From positions 78,473-142,472 of the forward strand of contig JAKSPT010000001.1 in the NCBI GenBank assembly GCA_024404495.1: DNA of 64,000 nt. The letters are read 5' to 3'. This stretch comes from Lachnospiraceae bacterium (GTDB lineage Bacteria > Bacillota > Clostridia > Oscillospirales > CAG-272). The position numbers and the translations under genes were made by a program. Shown piece by piece: positions 57,146 to 64,000 of this stretch; within the stretch, counting starts at the first letter, position 1; every line of letters starts with the position of its first letter. The notes beneath the pieces were generated by a model. The model was not told the origin of the DNA and ran no database searches. It saw only the letters and a program-made list of their open reading frames with translations.

Positions 57146-59473
57146 ATGTACCGGAGATTGCTTTCCTGTATTCTCGCAGTCATAACGCTTTGTTCCCTGT
57201 TTTCCTGCGCGCCGTCACGGCAGCCGGACGGGGAGGAGACGCCCCTTCCCGCGTACGCCGGGGAGCGCGTCATTTATCCGATCCGGGTCGGGGACGTCGT
57301 TCTGCGGTCCGGGATGCTTTACGAAAAGCAGCAGGCGAACGCGGACTATCTGAAAAGTCTGGACGTCCCGACGCTTCTGTATTTCTTTTACGTCACGGCG
57401 GGACTCGACGTTCCGGCGGGAACGATGCCCTACGGCGGCTGGGAAGCCGGAAATACCGGCGGTTCGGTCGCGGGGCACACCCTCGGACACTATCTTTCCG
57501 CCCTTTCGATGCTTTACGCCTCGACCGGAGAGGAATGGTGCCTTGAACGGGTCAATACCATCGTGACCGAGCTCGGAAACTGTCAGGCGGAGAACGGCTA
57601 TCTGATGTCCCGCCCCGCGGCAGACTTTTCCGCGGTCCTCCGGGGCGACGGCTCGAACAGCGTGCTGTTCTATACCGTCCACAAGCTCCTCGCCGGGCTT
57701 TACGACGCTTACACCTACGCCGGAAGCGAAAAAGCGCTCACGGTTGCCTGCGGGATGATGGACTGGATCTATGATTTCACCTCTCCCCTTTCGGAAAGTC
57801 AGCGTGCGACCGTACTCCGCGTCGAATACGGCGGGATGAACGAGGTCGCCTACAATATTTACGCCGTGACCGGGGACGAGGATCACCTCGCGGTCGCGGA
57901 ATTCTTCAATGAAAAGCTTTATCTTGACGCGTGGTCGTCGGGAAAGGACAACCTGACCGGAATCCACGCGAACACGCAGATCCCGAAGGCGGTCGGCTTC
58001 GCGCGCGGCTATATGCTCACCGGAGACGAGACCCTGCTTGACGCCGCCGAATTCTTCTGGGAGATCGTGGCGGAGGGCAGGACCTTCGCGACCGGAGGCA
58101 ACTCGGAGGGCGAGGCGTTCGGCTACCCGGAGCACACCTCCGACCAGATCTGGTTCAATCCCGACGAGACCTGCAACATTTACAATATGAGCAAGCTCTC
58201 CGCGTATCTGTTCGCGGTGACCGGGGACGTGAAGTACGCCGATTATATGGAGCGCGCCCTTCTGAACGGGCTTGCCGGGTCGATCGACGAAGACGGCTGC
58301 AAGACCTACTACCAGTGGCTCTGCACCGACGCGAAGAAGCTTTTCCATTCGCCCGGGGAATCCTTCTGGTGCTGCACCGGGACCGGGATGGAGACCTTCT
58401 CCAAGCTCGGCTCGATGATCGGTTTTCTGACCGACCGCGGGCTGATCGTCAATATCTACGAAAACGCGGTATTCCGCGTGGGTGACCGCGAGGTGACCCT
58501 GACCGGGGACGGACAGCGGAACCTCTTCACCTTCTCCGGCGAGGGGAGAATGGAGCTGATGCTCCGCGTTCCCTATTACGCCTCCCGCGCCGTCGCCGTG
58601 CTCAACGGCATGACGGTCGAGGGAAAAACCGAAAACGGTTATCTCGTCCTCGACCGGATCTGGCACGACGGGGACGAGCTGGAATTTTTCCTGCCCTACG
58701 GCGGATATTATGAGGAAACGCCCGACGATCCCGACACGGTCGCGGTCAAATACGGACCCTATCTGCTCGCCGCGGTCGGCAAACGGTACGAAAAAAAGAA
58801 TTTCCTCTCCCTTGACGCGCTCGTTTCCCTTTCCGGGCTCGTTCCGGACGCCGACGGGAATTTCACGCTCTCCGACGGCGGCGAGACCGTCGTCCTCCGC
58901 CGCTACGCGGATATCGTGAACGAGACCTACACCGTCTATTTCAAGGCGGAAGCGGAGCTGCCCGAAGAAGCGCTGACGAAGGACCCCGCGATGCGCGCTG
59001 CGGTCTCCTGCGATTTTTCCGCCTCGTATTCCCGCCCCGACCGCCTCTCCGCCAATATCTGGTACGACGCTTCGGGCTTGTCCCATTACCTTGACGCGGT
59101 GAACGACGGGATCGCGGCAAAGGATTCCTCCTCGCTTTCCCCCTATGCAAACGAGCTGTTCCGGTTCGCCTCCCCGTTCTTTTATATGCCTGCGGGCGGG
59201 AAAACGGGACATTATCTCCAATACGATTTTGACGAAACGCAGACGCTGACCGAGACCGGCGTGTATTTCGCATCCGGAAACGGCGCCGCCGTCCCCTCCG
59301 CCTTTGAAATTCAGTACCTTGCGGACGGAACGTGGAAAACGGCGGGCGCCTCGGTGAAAACCGTGCGCGACGGCTTCAGCACGCTTTCCTTCGATCCGAT
59401 CGTCACCGAATCGGTCCGCCTCGTGATCCGCTCGGATTCCCCCTGCGGGATCATCGAATGGCAGATCCGTTGA
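57146..59473 (+). CDS. GH127/GH146-like beta-L-arabinofuranosidase lipoprotein
   Basis: 775 residues after GGGAGGT. Lipobox FSC, then the (alpha/alpha)6 barrel of the former DUF1680 family: GGWEAGNTGGSVAGHTLGHYLSA near 93-115, GGMNEVAYNIYAVTGD near 230, DETCNIYNMSKLS near 340, and ESFWCCTGTGMETFSKLG near 405, the last containing the vicinal cysteines that bind zinc and act as nucleophile in GH127/GH146. C-terminal beta sandwiches (500-775) end with a coagulation-factor-like TWKTAGASVKTVRDGF segment. It would release L-arabinofuranose from plant or glycoprotein glycans at the surface. Followed after 18 bases by an Ig-like surface protein. Confidence 0.9.
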   Translation: MYRRLLSCILAVITLCSLFSCAPSRQPDGEETPLPAYAGERVIYPIRVGDVVLRSGMLYEKQQANADYLKSLDVPTLLYFFYVTAGLDVPAGTMPYGGWEAGNTGGSVAGHTLGHYLSALSMLYASTGEEWCLERVNTIVTELGNCQAENGYLMSRPAADFSAVLRGDGSNSVLFYTVHKLLAGLYDAYTYAGSEKALTVACGMMDWIYDFTSPLSESQRATVLRVEYGGMNEVAYNIYAVTGDEDHLAVAEFFNEKLYLDAWSSGKDNLTGIHANTQIPKAVGFARGYMLTGDETLLDAAEFFWEIVAEGRTFATGGNSEGEAFGYPEHTSDQIWFNPDETCNIYNMSKLSAYLFAVTGDVKYADYMERALLNGLAGSIDEDGCKTYYQWLCTDAKKLFHSPGESFWCCTGTGMETFSKLGSMIGFLTDRGLIVNIYENAVFRVGDREVTLTGDGQRNLFTFSGEGRMELMLRVPYYASRAVAVLNGMTVEGKTENGYLVLDRIWHDGDELEFFLPYGGYYEETPDDPDTVAVKYGPYLLAAVGKRYEKKNFLSLDALVSLSGLVPDADGNFTLSDGGETVVLRRYADIVNETYTVYFKAEAELPEEALTKDPAMRAAVSCDFSASYSRPDRLSANIWYDASGLSHYLDAVNDGIAAKDSSSLSPYANELFRFASPFFYMPAGGKTGHYLQYDFDETQTLTETGVYFASGNGAAVPSAFEIQYLADGTWKTAGASVKTVRDGFSTLSFDPIVTESVRLVIRSDSPCGIIEWQIR

Positions 59474-59491
59474 GAAAGGAGCCGGAACAAA

Positions 59492-61351
59492 ATGAAAACC
59501 CTCAAAAAGTGCCTTCTTTCGCTTTCCCTCTGTCTGCTTCTTTCCCTCGTTCCGTTTCTTTCCCTCTCCGCGGCGGAGCTTTCGGTCGTTCCCGATACCG
59601 ACATAGCACCCGCGCTCGTCGCCTACGGGTATCCCTTCACCCTTCCCGGCGTCAGAGTGACCGGGGCATCCGCCGACGCGAAGGTGACCTTTACCGTTTA
59701 TCACGGCGACGCGACGAAATGGACGCCCCTTGACGGCTGCACCGATCTGACGGTCAACGACGCGAATCGGACGCTGCGGATCGACCGCCACGGCTTTTAC
59801 CGGATCGTGTATAAGGTGACCGACGGCAAAAAAAGCGCGGAAACCGAATATTTCCTGAACGTGCAGGACACGCTGACCGGGGTCCGGGTACAGACGAACG
59901 GAACGGTGCCCGAATACCATCCGGGCGAAAAGATCACGCTTTCCGGCGCCGCGGTCTACGGCACCTTTTCCTACACCGGCGAACGTCTCCTTTCGGGAAC
60001 CGAATGGAGCGTCTCCCCCGACAAAGCGCCGGATAAGACCGGAGACCTGACGGTGACCGTCACCGCGCGGTGCGATTATACCGGAACGACGGTGACGAAG
60101 ACCGCGTCCCTTACGGTCAAGGTCGTTCCCGCGGGGCAGACCATCGACCGCACGCAGGTCACGCTCTCGGTCAAGGGCGGCGGAACCGAAAAGAACGTCT
60201 CCTACCGCCTCCCCTGCACGCTTCCCGACGTGACCGCGTCGGCAAAGCACGAGGACGGAAAAACGACCGACCTGCACGATTCGGTCACTTTTACGATCCA
60301 GCATCACACCGGCACCGAATGGACCGACGTCGCGGGGCTGACCGATCTGCCGATCGGCACGGTGCTCGCTGGCGCCGATAAGCCCCTCACGTTCATCCCG
60401 ACCGAGCACGGCTATTACCGCGTCGTCTACCGTGCCGTTTACGGGGGCAAAGAGGACAGCGCCGTCTTCAATCTCAATATCATGGATACGCTGGTCGGTG
60501 TGGAGGTCGATACCTCCCGCGTCCGCACCGCGCTCGATATCGGGGAAAAGCCGGAGCTTTCCGGGCTTCTCGTCTCCCGCGTCCTCTCCTATACCGGAGC
60601 CTCGGCGCTGAAGGAGGGCGAATACCGCATCGACCTCGGCGGCTTCGATCCCGCAAAGGAAGGAAGCTATCCCGTCACGGTTTCGGTCACGTCGGAATAC
60701 GGCGGCACGAAGACCGCGTCCTTCCTCCTCACGGTCGCCGATCCTCTCCTCTCCTTTACGGTCACCTCGCTGCCCGGGCGTTCGGTCTTCGCGTTCGGCG
60801 AAGCGCCCGACCTGACCGGGATCGCCGGAAAAGCGGTCTTCAAGGCAGGCGGCGAACGGGAAGCCGACCCCGGAGAGATCACCGTCACCGGATTTTCCCC
60901 GAAAAAAGCCGGGGTACAGACCGTGACCTTCCTGTACCGGGGGATCCCGGGCGGGACCGCCGAATTCACCGTTTCCGACACGACCGCCGCGCTGATCGCC
61001 GACGCGTCCGGAGCGAAAAAGGAATACCGCGAGGGCGAAAAGCCGGATCTGACCGGCGTGACCGTCACCCGCCTCTGCGCGTCCGGTAAAACGGAGGTGC
61101 TCGGGGTTGACGATTATACCGTTTCCCCCGCCGATTTCCGCGGCTGTGAGGAAGGGACCTACCTCATCCGCGTCACCGTGAAGGATCCCGTTACCGGGGA
61201 GGAGCGCTCCGCTTCGTATCCCGTCACGGTGTCGGCGTCCGGCGGAAGCGCCGCTCTTCCCCTTGCCGTCACCGCCGCCGCGGTGCTTGCGGCGGGAGGT
61301 ACCGCTGCTCTGCTCCTTCTCAAAAAGAAAAAGGCGGACTCCGCTTCCTGA
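59492..61351 (+). CDS. Ig-like-domain surface protein
   Basis: 619 residues with AAGGAG before the ATG. Signal peptide (1-28), then about six beta-sandwich repeats of bacterial Ig-like (Big_3-like) type, each opening with a phrase such as LTGVRVQTNGTVPEYHPGEKITLSG or LVGVEVDTSRVRTALDIGEKPELSG. A C-terminal membrane helix (about 594-614) ends LLKKKKADSAS. It is probably a stalk or adhesin that displays or partners the GH127-like enzyme encoded just upstream. No catalytic motif. A polar repeat protein of this sort may bind glycans; this is inference. Confidence 0.83.
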   Translation: MKTLKKCLLSLSLCLLLSLVPFLSLSAAELSVVPDTDIAPALVAYGYPFTLPGVRVTGASADAKVTFTVYHGDATKWTPLDGCTDLTVNDANRTLRIDRHGFYRIVYKVTDGKKSAETEYFLNVQDTLTGVRVQTNGTVPEYHPGEKITLSGAAVYGTFSYTGERLLSGTEWSVSPDKAPDKTGDLTVTVTARCDYTGTTVTKTASLTVKVVPAGQTIDRTQVTLSVKGGGTEKNVSYRLPCTLPDVTASAKHEDGKTTDLHDSVTFTIQHHTGTEWTDVAGLTDLPIGTVLAGADKPLTFIPTEHGYYRVVYRAVYGGKEDSAVFNLNIMDTLVGVEVDTSRVRTALDIGEKPELSGLLVSRVLSYTGASALKEGEYRIDLGGFDPAKEGSYPVTVSVTSEYGGTKTASFLLTVADPLLSFTVTSLPGRSVFAFGEAPDLTGIAGKAVFKAGGEREADPGEITVTGFSPKKAGVQTVTFLYRGIPGGTAEFTVSDTTAALIADASGAKKEYREGEKPDLTGVTVTRLCASGKTEVLGVDDYTVSPADFRGCEEGTYLIRVTVKDPVTGEERSASYPVTVSASGGSAALPLAVTAAAVLAAGGTAALLLLKKKKADSAS

Positions 61352-61376
61352 CCCGTCCCCGTTCACAAAAATACGG

Positions 61377-61405
61377 TTGCTTTTGCGAAAAAACCGTGAT
61401 ATACT
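61377..61405 (+). promoter_or_regulatory. Promoter of the two-gene ABC transporter
   Basis: TTGCTT, 17 bases, TATACT with TG before the -10. Confidence 0.75.
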
Positions 61406-61439
61406 GAAAAAAAACAGAAAGAAAGGCGGTTTTATCTCC

Positions 61440-62165
61440 ATGAATGCCCAGAATATGCCGCTGCTTGAGTGCGAGCACCTCTCCAAGCGGTACACCAAAA
61501 ACGGCTTCTACGCGCTGTACGATATAAACCTCACGCTGGCGCGCGGACGGATCGTCGGTCTGCTCGGTCCGAACGGAAGCGGAAAAAGCACGTTCATCAA
61601 GCTGATCACCGGGCTCCTCGTCCCCACCGACGGCACGGTCCGCGTGAACGGCGTCGAGGTCTCGGCAAATTCGCTCGAAACCAGAGAACGGATCGCGTAT
61701 CTGCCCGAGCGCATCGCGCTCGACAAGAATCAGCGCACCGAAAAGGTCGTTGATTTTTACAGCGATTTCTACCCCAACTTCAACGTCCCCCGCGCCTACG
61801 ATATGCTCTCCCGCCTCGGGATCGCGCCCGATATGAAGCTGAAGACCATGTCGAAGGGTATGCTCGAAAAGGTGCAGCTCATCCTCACGATGGCGCGCGA
61901 CGCCGATCTCTACCTGCTCGACGAGCCGATCGCCGGCGTCGATCCGGCTGCGCGGGATTACATCCTCGGCACCATTCTTTCCTGCGCGAATCCTGATTCC
62001 ACGATCCTGCTCTCCACCCATCTGATCTACGACATCGAGCCGATCCTCACCGACGCGATCTTCCTCCGTCAGGGGCAGATCATGATCGCCGGAGACGCAA
62101 ACGCGATCCGGAACGACAAGGGAACGTCGCTCGACGGGCTTTTCCGGGAGGTATTCAGATGCTGA
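61440..62165 (+). CDS. ABC transporter ATP-binding protein (YtrB-like)
   Basis: 241 residues starting MNAQNMPLLECEHLSKRY. Walker A GPNGSGKST at 43-51, signature region MSKGMLEKVQL near 141 (divergent from LSGGQ, as in the YtrB branch), Walker B LYLLDEP near 160 and switch His in LLSTHLI. Length (about 240) and absence of a tail distinguish it from the 11294 ATPase. It pairs with the permease whose start overlaps its end. YtrB-like pairs respond to cell-wall antibiotics in other Firmicutes but are usually headed by a GntR regulator, which is missing here. Confidence 0.92.
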   Translation: MNAQNMPLLECEHLSKRYTKNGFYALYDINLTLARGRIVGLLGPNGSGKSTFIKLITGLLVPTDGTVRVNGVEVSANSLETRERIAYLPERIALDKNQRTEKVVDFYSDFYPNFNVPRAYDMLSRLGIAPDMKLKTMSKGMLEKVQLILTMARDADLYLLDEPIAGVDPAARDYILGTILSCANPDSTILLSTHLIYDIEPILTDAIFLRQGQIMIAGDANAIRNDKGTSLDGLFREVFRC

Positions 62166-62965
62166 AGCTGATGAAATACGAAATAAAATCGGTCTGGTGG
62201 CTCTACGTCACCTCCGGCGCGCTCGTCCTCGCGATGGCGGGGATCAGCCGGCTGCTCTGTCTGTTTCTGACCGACGACCCGGAGATCATGGTATGGAGGA
62301 TCCTGCCGTATTCCGTTTCGGTCGGGCTGACCGTGTTCTTTCTCCTCGCTGCCTTCGTTTTCGCCAACGTCATTCCGGCGGTCAGATTCTATCAGACGGT
62401 GCTGAAGGATCAGGGTTACCTCACCTTCACGCTTCCCGTGAGGCGCTCCTCGGTCTACTTTGCCAAGCTTCTGACCGGCGCGCTCGGGCTCGTCTTTACC
62501 CTGCTGATCGCGGCGGGCGGCGTCTTTATCGCCTTCGTCGGAACGAAAGCCGGCGACGTGATCGACGGCATCGCCGAGATCCTTTCGATCATTGATCTCG
62601 ACGGGATCGTGAACGGCGGACAGATCGCGCTTTTCATCGTCACCGTGATCCTTGCCCTCCTGCAGTATCTGTTCGGAACGAGCGCCGTCCTCTTCTGCTC
62701 GATGTGCATCGGACAGCTCGCCTCCGGGAACAAGCTGCTGTATTCCATCCTTTCCTACGTCGGGATCAGCACGGCGGCGTCTGCGATCTCCTCCTTCTTC
62801 TCCCTGATCTCGCAGGCGCTCTTCATCGACGGACTGAACGATAACGCCGCGGTCTGGGCGCTGGATCTGACCTCGTTCCTGCAGGCGCTCCCGCCCTTCC
62901 TCATCACGGTCGGATGCGTGATCACCGCCAATATCCTTCTGAAAAAGCATCTGAATCTCGAATGA
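62159..62965 (+). CDS. ABC-2 permease of the 61440 transporter
   Basis: 268 residues with about six membrane segments; MLKLMKYEIKSVWWLY at the start and YQTVLKDQGYLTFTLPVRRSSVYFAKLLTG in the first loop are typical of the small permeases paired with YtrB-like ATPases. It overlaps the ATPase gene by seven bases, so the two are translationally coupled. The substrate is unknown; export of a drug, peptide or envelope component is likely from the family. Confidence 0.9.
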   Translation: MLKLMKYEIKSVWWLYVTSGALVLAMAGISRLLCLFLTDDPEIMVWRILPYSVSVGLTVFFLLAAFVFANVIPAVRFYQTVLKDQGYLTFTLPVRRSSVYFAKLLTGALGLVFTLLIAAGGVFIAFVGTKAGDVIDGIAEILSIIDLDGIVNGGQIALFIVTVILALLQYLFGTSAVLFCSMCIGQLASGNKLLYSILSYVGISTAASAISSFFSLISQALFIDGLNDNAAVWALDLTSFLQALPPFLITVGCVITANILLKKHLNLE

Positions 62966-62973
62966 TTTCATTC

Positions 62974-63036
62974 TTTTGTGACAATCCGACAACGGGCAGA
63001 CTCCTTTGGGGTCTGCCCGTGTGAATTGTTACAAAA
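62974..63036. promoter_or_regulatory. Nested inverted repeats upstream of the GAPDH gene
   Basis: Outer arms TTTTGTGACAAT (62974-62985) and ATTGTTACAAAA (63025-63036) are complementary with one G-T pair; inner arms CGGGCAGAC and GTCTGCCCG (62993-63001, 63011-63019) are perfect. No T-run follows. It could end the ABC transcript inefficiently or serve as a protein-binding dyad for the GAPDH promoter 24 bases on. Confidence 0.5.
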
Positions 63037-63059
63037 ATGAAAATTCTTTCCAAAACCCC

Positions 63060-63088
63060 TTGAAGAACGCGCGTTTTCGGGGTAAAAT
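63060..63088 (+). promoter_or_regulatory. Promoter of the GAPDH gene
   Basis: TTGAAG, 17 bases, TAAAAT. Confidence 0.75.
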
Positions 63089-63135
63089 ATACGGTGGCAA
63101 ATAAAAAATTTCTATATATAAGGAGAACTACCATT

Positions 63136-64000
63136 ATGGCAAACGTAAGAGTCGCAATCAACGGTTTCGGTCGTATCGGCCGTCTCGCATTCAGACAGAT
63201 GTTCGGCGCGAAGGGCTATCAGGTCGTCGCCATCAACGACCTCACCAGCCCCGCAATGCTCGCTCATCTTCTCAAGTACGACACCGCTCAGGGTTCCTTC
63301 CTCGGCAAGTACGGCGAGAACAACCACACCGTTGAGGCTACTGAAAATTCCATCATCGTCGACGGCAAGGAGATCCGCATCTACGCCGAAAAGGACGCCG
63401 CCAACTGCCCCTGGAAGAAGTTGAGAGTCGACGTCGTTCTCGAGTGCACCGGCTTCTACACCTCCAAGGAGAAGTCCATGGCTCACATCAAGGCAGGCGC
63501 CAAGAAGGTCGTCATTTCCGCTCCCGCGGGCAACGATCTGCCTACCATCGTTTACAACGTCAACCACACCACCCTGAAGCCCGAGGATCAGGTCATCTCC
63601 GCCGCTTCCTGCACCACCAACTGCCTCGCTCCTATGGCGAAGGCTCTGAACGACGCTTATCCGATCGTTTCCGGTATCATGACCACCGTTCACGCTTACA
63701 CCGGCGACCAGATGATCCTCGACGGTCCCCAGAGAAAGGGTGACCTCCGCCGCTCCCGTGCCGGCGCGCAGAACATCGTTCCGAACTCCACCGGTGCCGC
63801 TAAGGCGATCGGTCTCGTTATCCCCGAACTGAACGGCAAGCTCATCGGTTCCGCACAGCGCGTTCCGACCGCTACCGGTTCCACCACCATCCTCGTTGCA
63901 GTCGTCAACGGCAAGGACGTCACCAAGGAGTCCATCAACGCCGCTATGAAGGCTGAGGCTACCGAGTCCTTCGGCTACAACACCGACGAGATCGTTTCCT
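63136..64000 (+). CDS. gapA: Glyceraldehyde-3-phosphate dehydrogenase, 3' truncated by window edge
   Basis: 288 residues visible of about 335; the frame is open to the last base. AAGGAG precedes the ATG. NAD-binding start [14 protein letters not shown], catalytic cysteine in [12 protein letters not shown], catalytic His in [10 protein letters not shown] and [22 protein letters not shown] define type I GAPDH. It oxidises glyceraldehyde 3-phosphate in glycolysis. High use of a few codons (GCT, AAG, GTC) fits strong expression. The promoter is local; the nested inverted repeats just upstream may regulate it. Confidence 0.97.
   Translation, partial: MANVRVAINGFGRIGRLAFRQMFGAKGYQVVAINDLTSPAMLAHLLKYDTAQGSFLGKYGENNHTVEATENSIIVDGKEIRIYAEKDAANCPWKKLRVDVVLECTGFYTSKEKSMAHIKAGAKKVVISAPAGNDLPTIVYNVNHTTLKPEDQVISAASCTTNCLAPMAKALNDAYPIVSGIMTTVHAYTGDQMILDGPQRKGDLRRSRAGAQNIVPNSTGAAKAIGLVIPELNGKLIGSAQRVPTATGSTTILVAVVNGKDVTKESINAAMKAEATESFGYNTDEIVS

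Noticed and set aside
57215..61498. A 1427-codon open frame on the minus strand opposite the GH127 and Ig-like genes
   Set aside because: It is a shadow of two well-supported plus-strand genes with signal peptides and family motifs; its translation is basic/arginine-rich low-complexity without any motif, and no ribosome binding site fits.

Overview
The window looks like a chromosomal segment of an uncultivated, spore-forming, GC-rich member of the class Clostridia, probably from a gut or similarly carbohydrate-rich habitat. The support is a SpoVT gene, T-box, L10-leader and yybP-ykoY-type RNA elements, many consensus TTGACA/TATAAT promoters with 17-base spacers, Gram-positive lipoproteins with C-terminal membrane anchors, and strong AGGAGG ribosome binding sites. 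Family-level placement is not possible from sequence reading alone. By my count 44 complete genes end in TGA (32) or TAA (12) and none in TAG.

Layout. 1-2.9 kb: the end of a surface-polysaccharide locus (GT2 glycosyltransferase, VanZ-like protein, small lipoprotein, UDP-GlcNAc 2-epimerase). 3.0-5.6 kb: housekeeping (YmdB-like phosphodiesterase, gamma-carbonic-anhydrase-like protein, then rplJ-rplL behind an L10 autoregulatory leader). 5.8-9.6 kb: a 1273-residue cytoplasmic orphan protein with no recognised domain. 9.7-11.1 kb: a lipoprotein gene interrupted by an in-frame amber codon. 11.3-15.9 kb: a four-gene Gld-like ABC export operon (ATPase with a very acidic tail, permease, GldG-like and DUF4340-like proteins). 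15.9-19.0 kb: a 185-bp palindromic repeat, CotH-kinase lipoprotein, Dabb protein, SHOCT-type membrane protein. 19.1-21.9 kb: a P-type cation ATPase under a manganese (yybP-ykoY) riboswitch. 22.1-25.3 kb: rimO-pgsA-ytqB operon and convergent spoVT.

25.5-45.2 kb is the main accessory region. A secreted metallophosphoesterase is flanked by imperfect direct repeats. A long minus-strand array follows: GntR/FCD regulator, orphan sugar-binding lipoprotein, two membrane-anchored proteins built from tandem copies of one beta-sandwich-like module, then alcohol dehydrogenase, HpcH/HpaI aldolase, 2-hydroxyacid dehydrogenase, cupin, GH36-like glycosidase, MBL-fold hydrolase and a 1271-residue clan-A glycosidase lipoprotein. 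Read together this is a locus for capturing and degrading an unusual glycan or sugar acid. The same module occurs in the metallophosphoesterase, linking the two parts.

45.2-64 kb: a candidate small RNA, a Fic protein with a palindrome over its promoter, a second metallophosphoesterase lipoprotein, a tyrosine-type T-box controlling a sodium/solute symporter, a CE2-like esterase lipoprotein, a 69-residue repeat protein, a divergent pair of large glycosidases (GH31-like and GH127-like, the latter followed by an Ig-like-domain surface protein), a two-gene ABC transporter, and the start of a GAPDH gene cut by the window edge.
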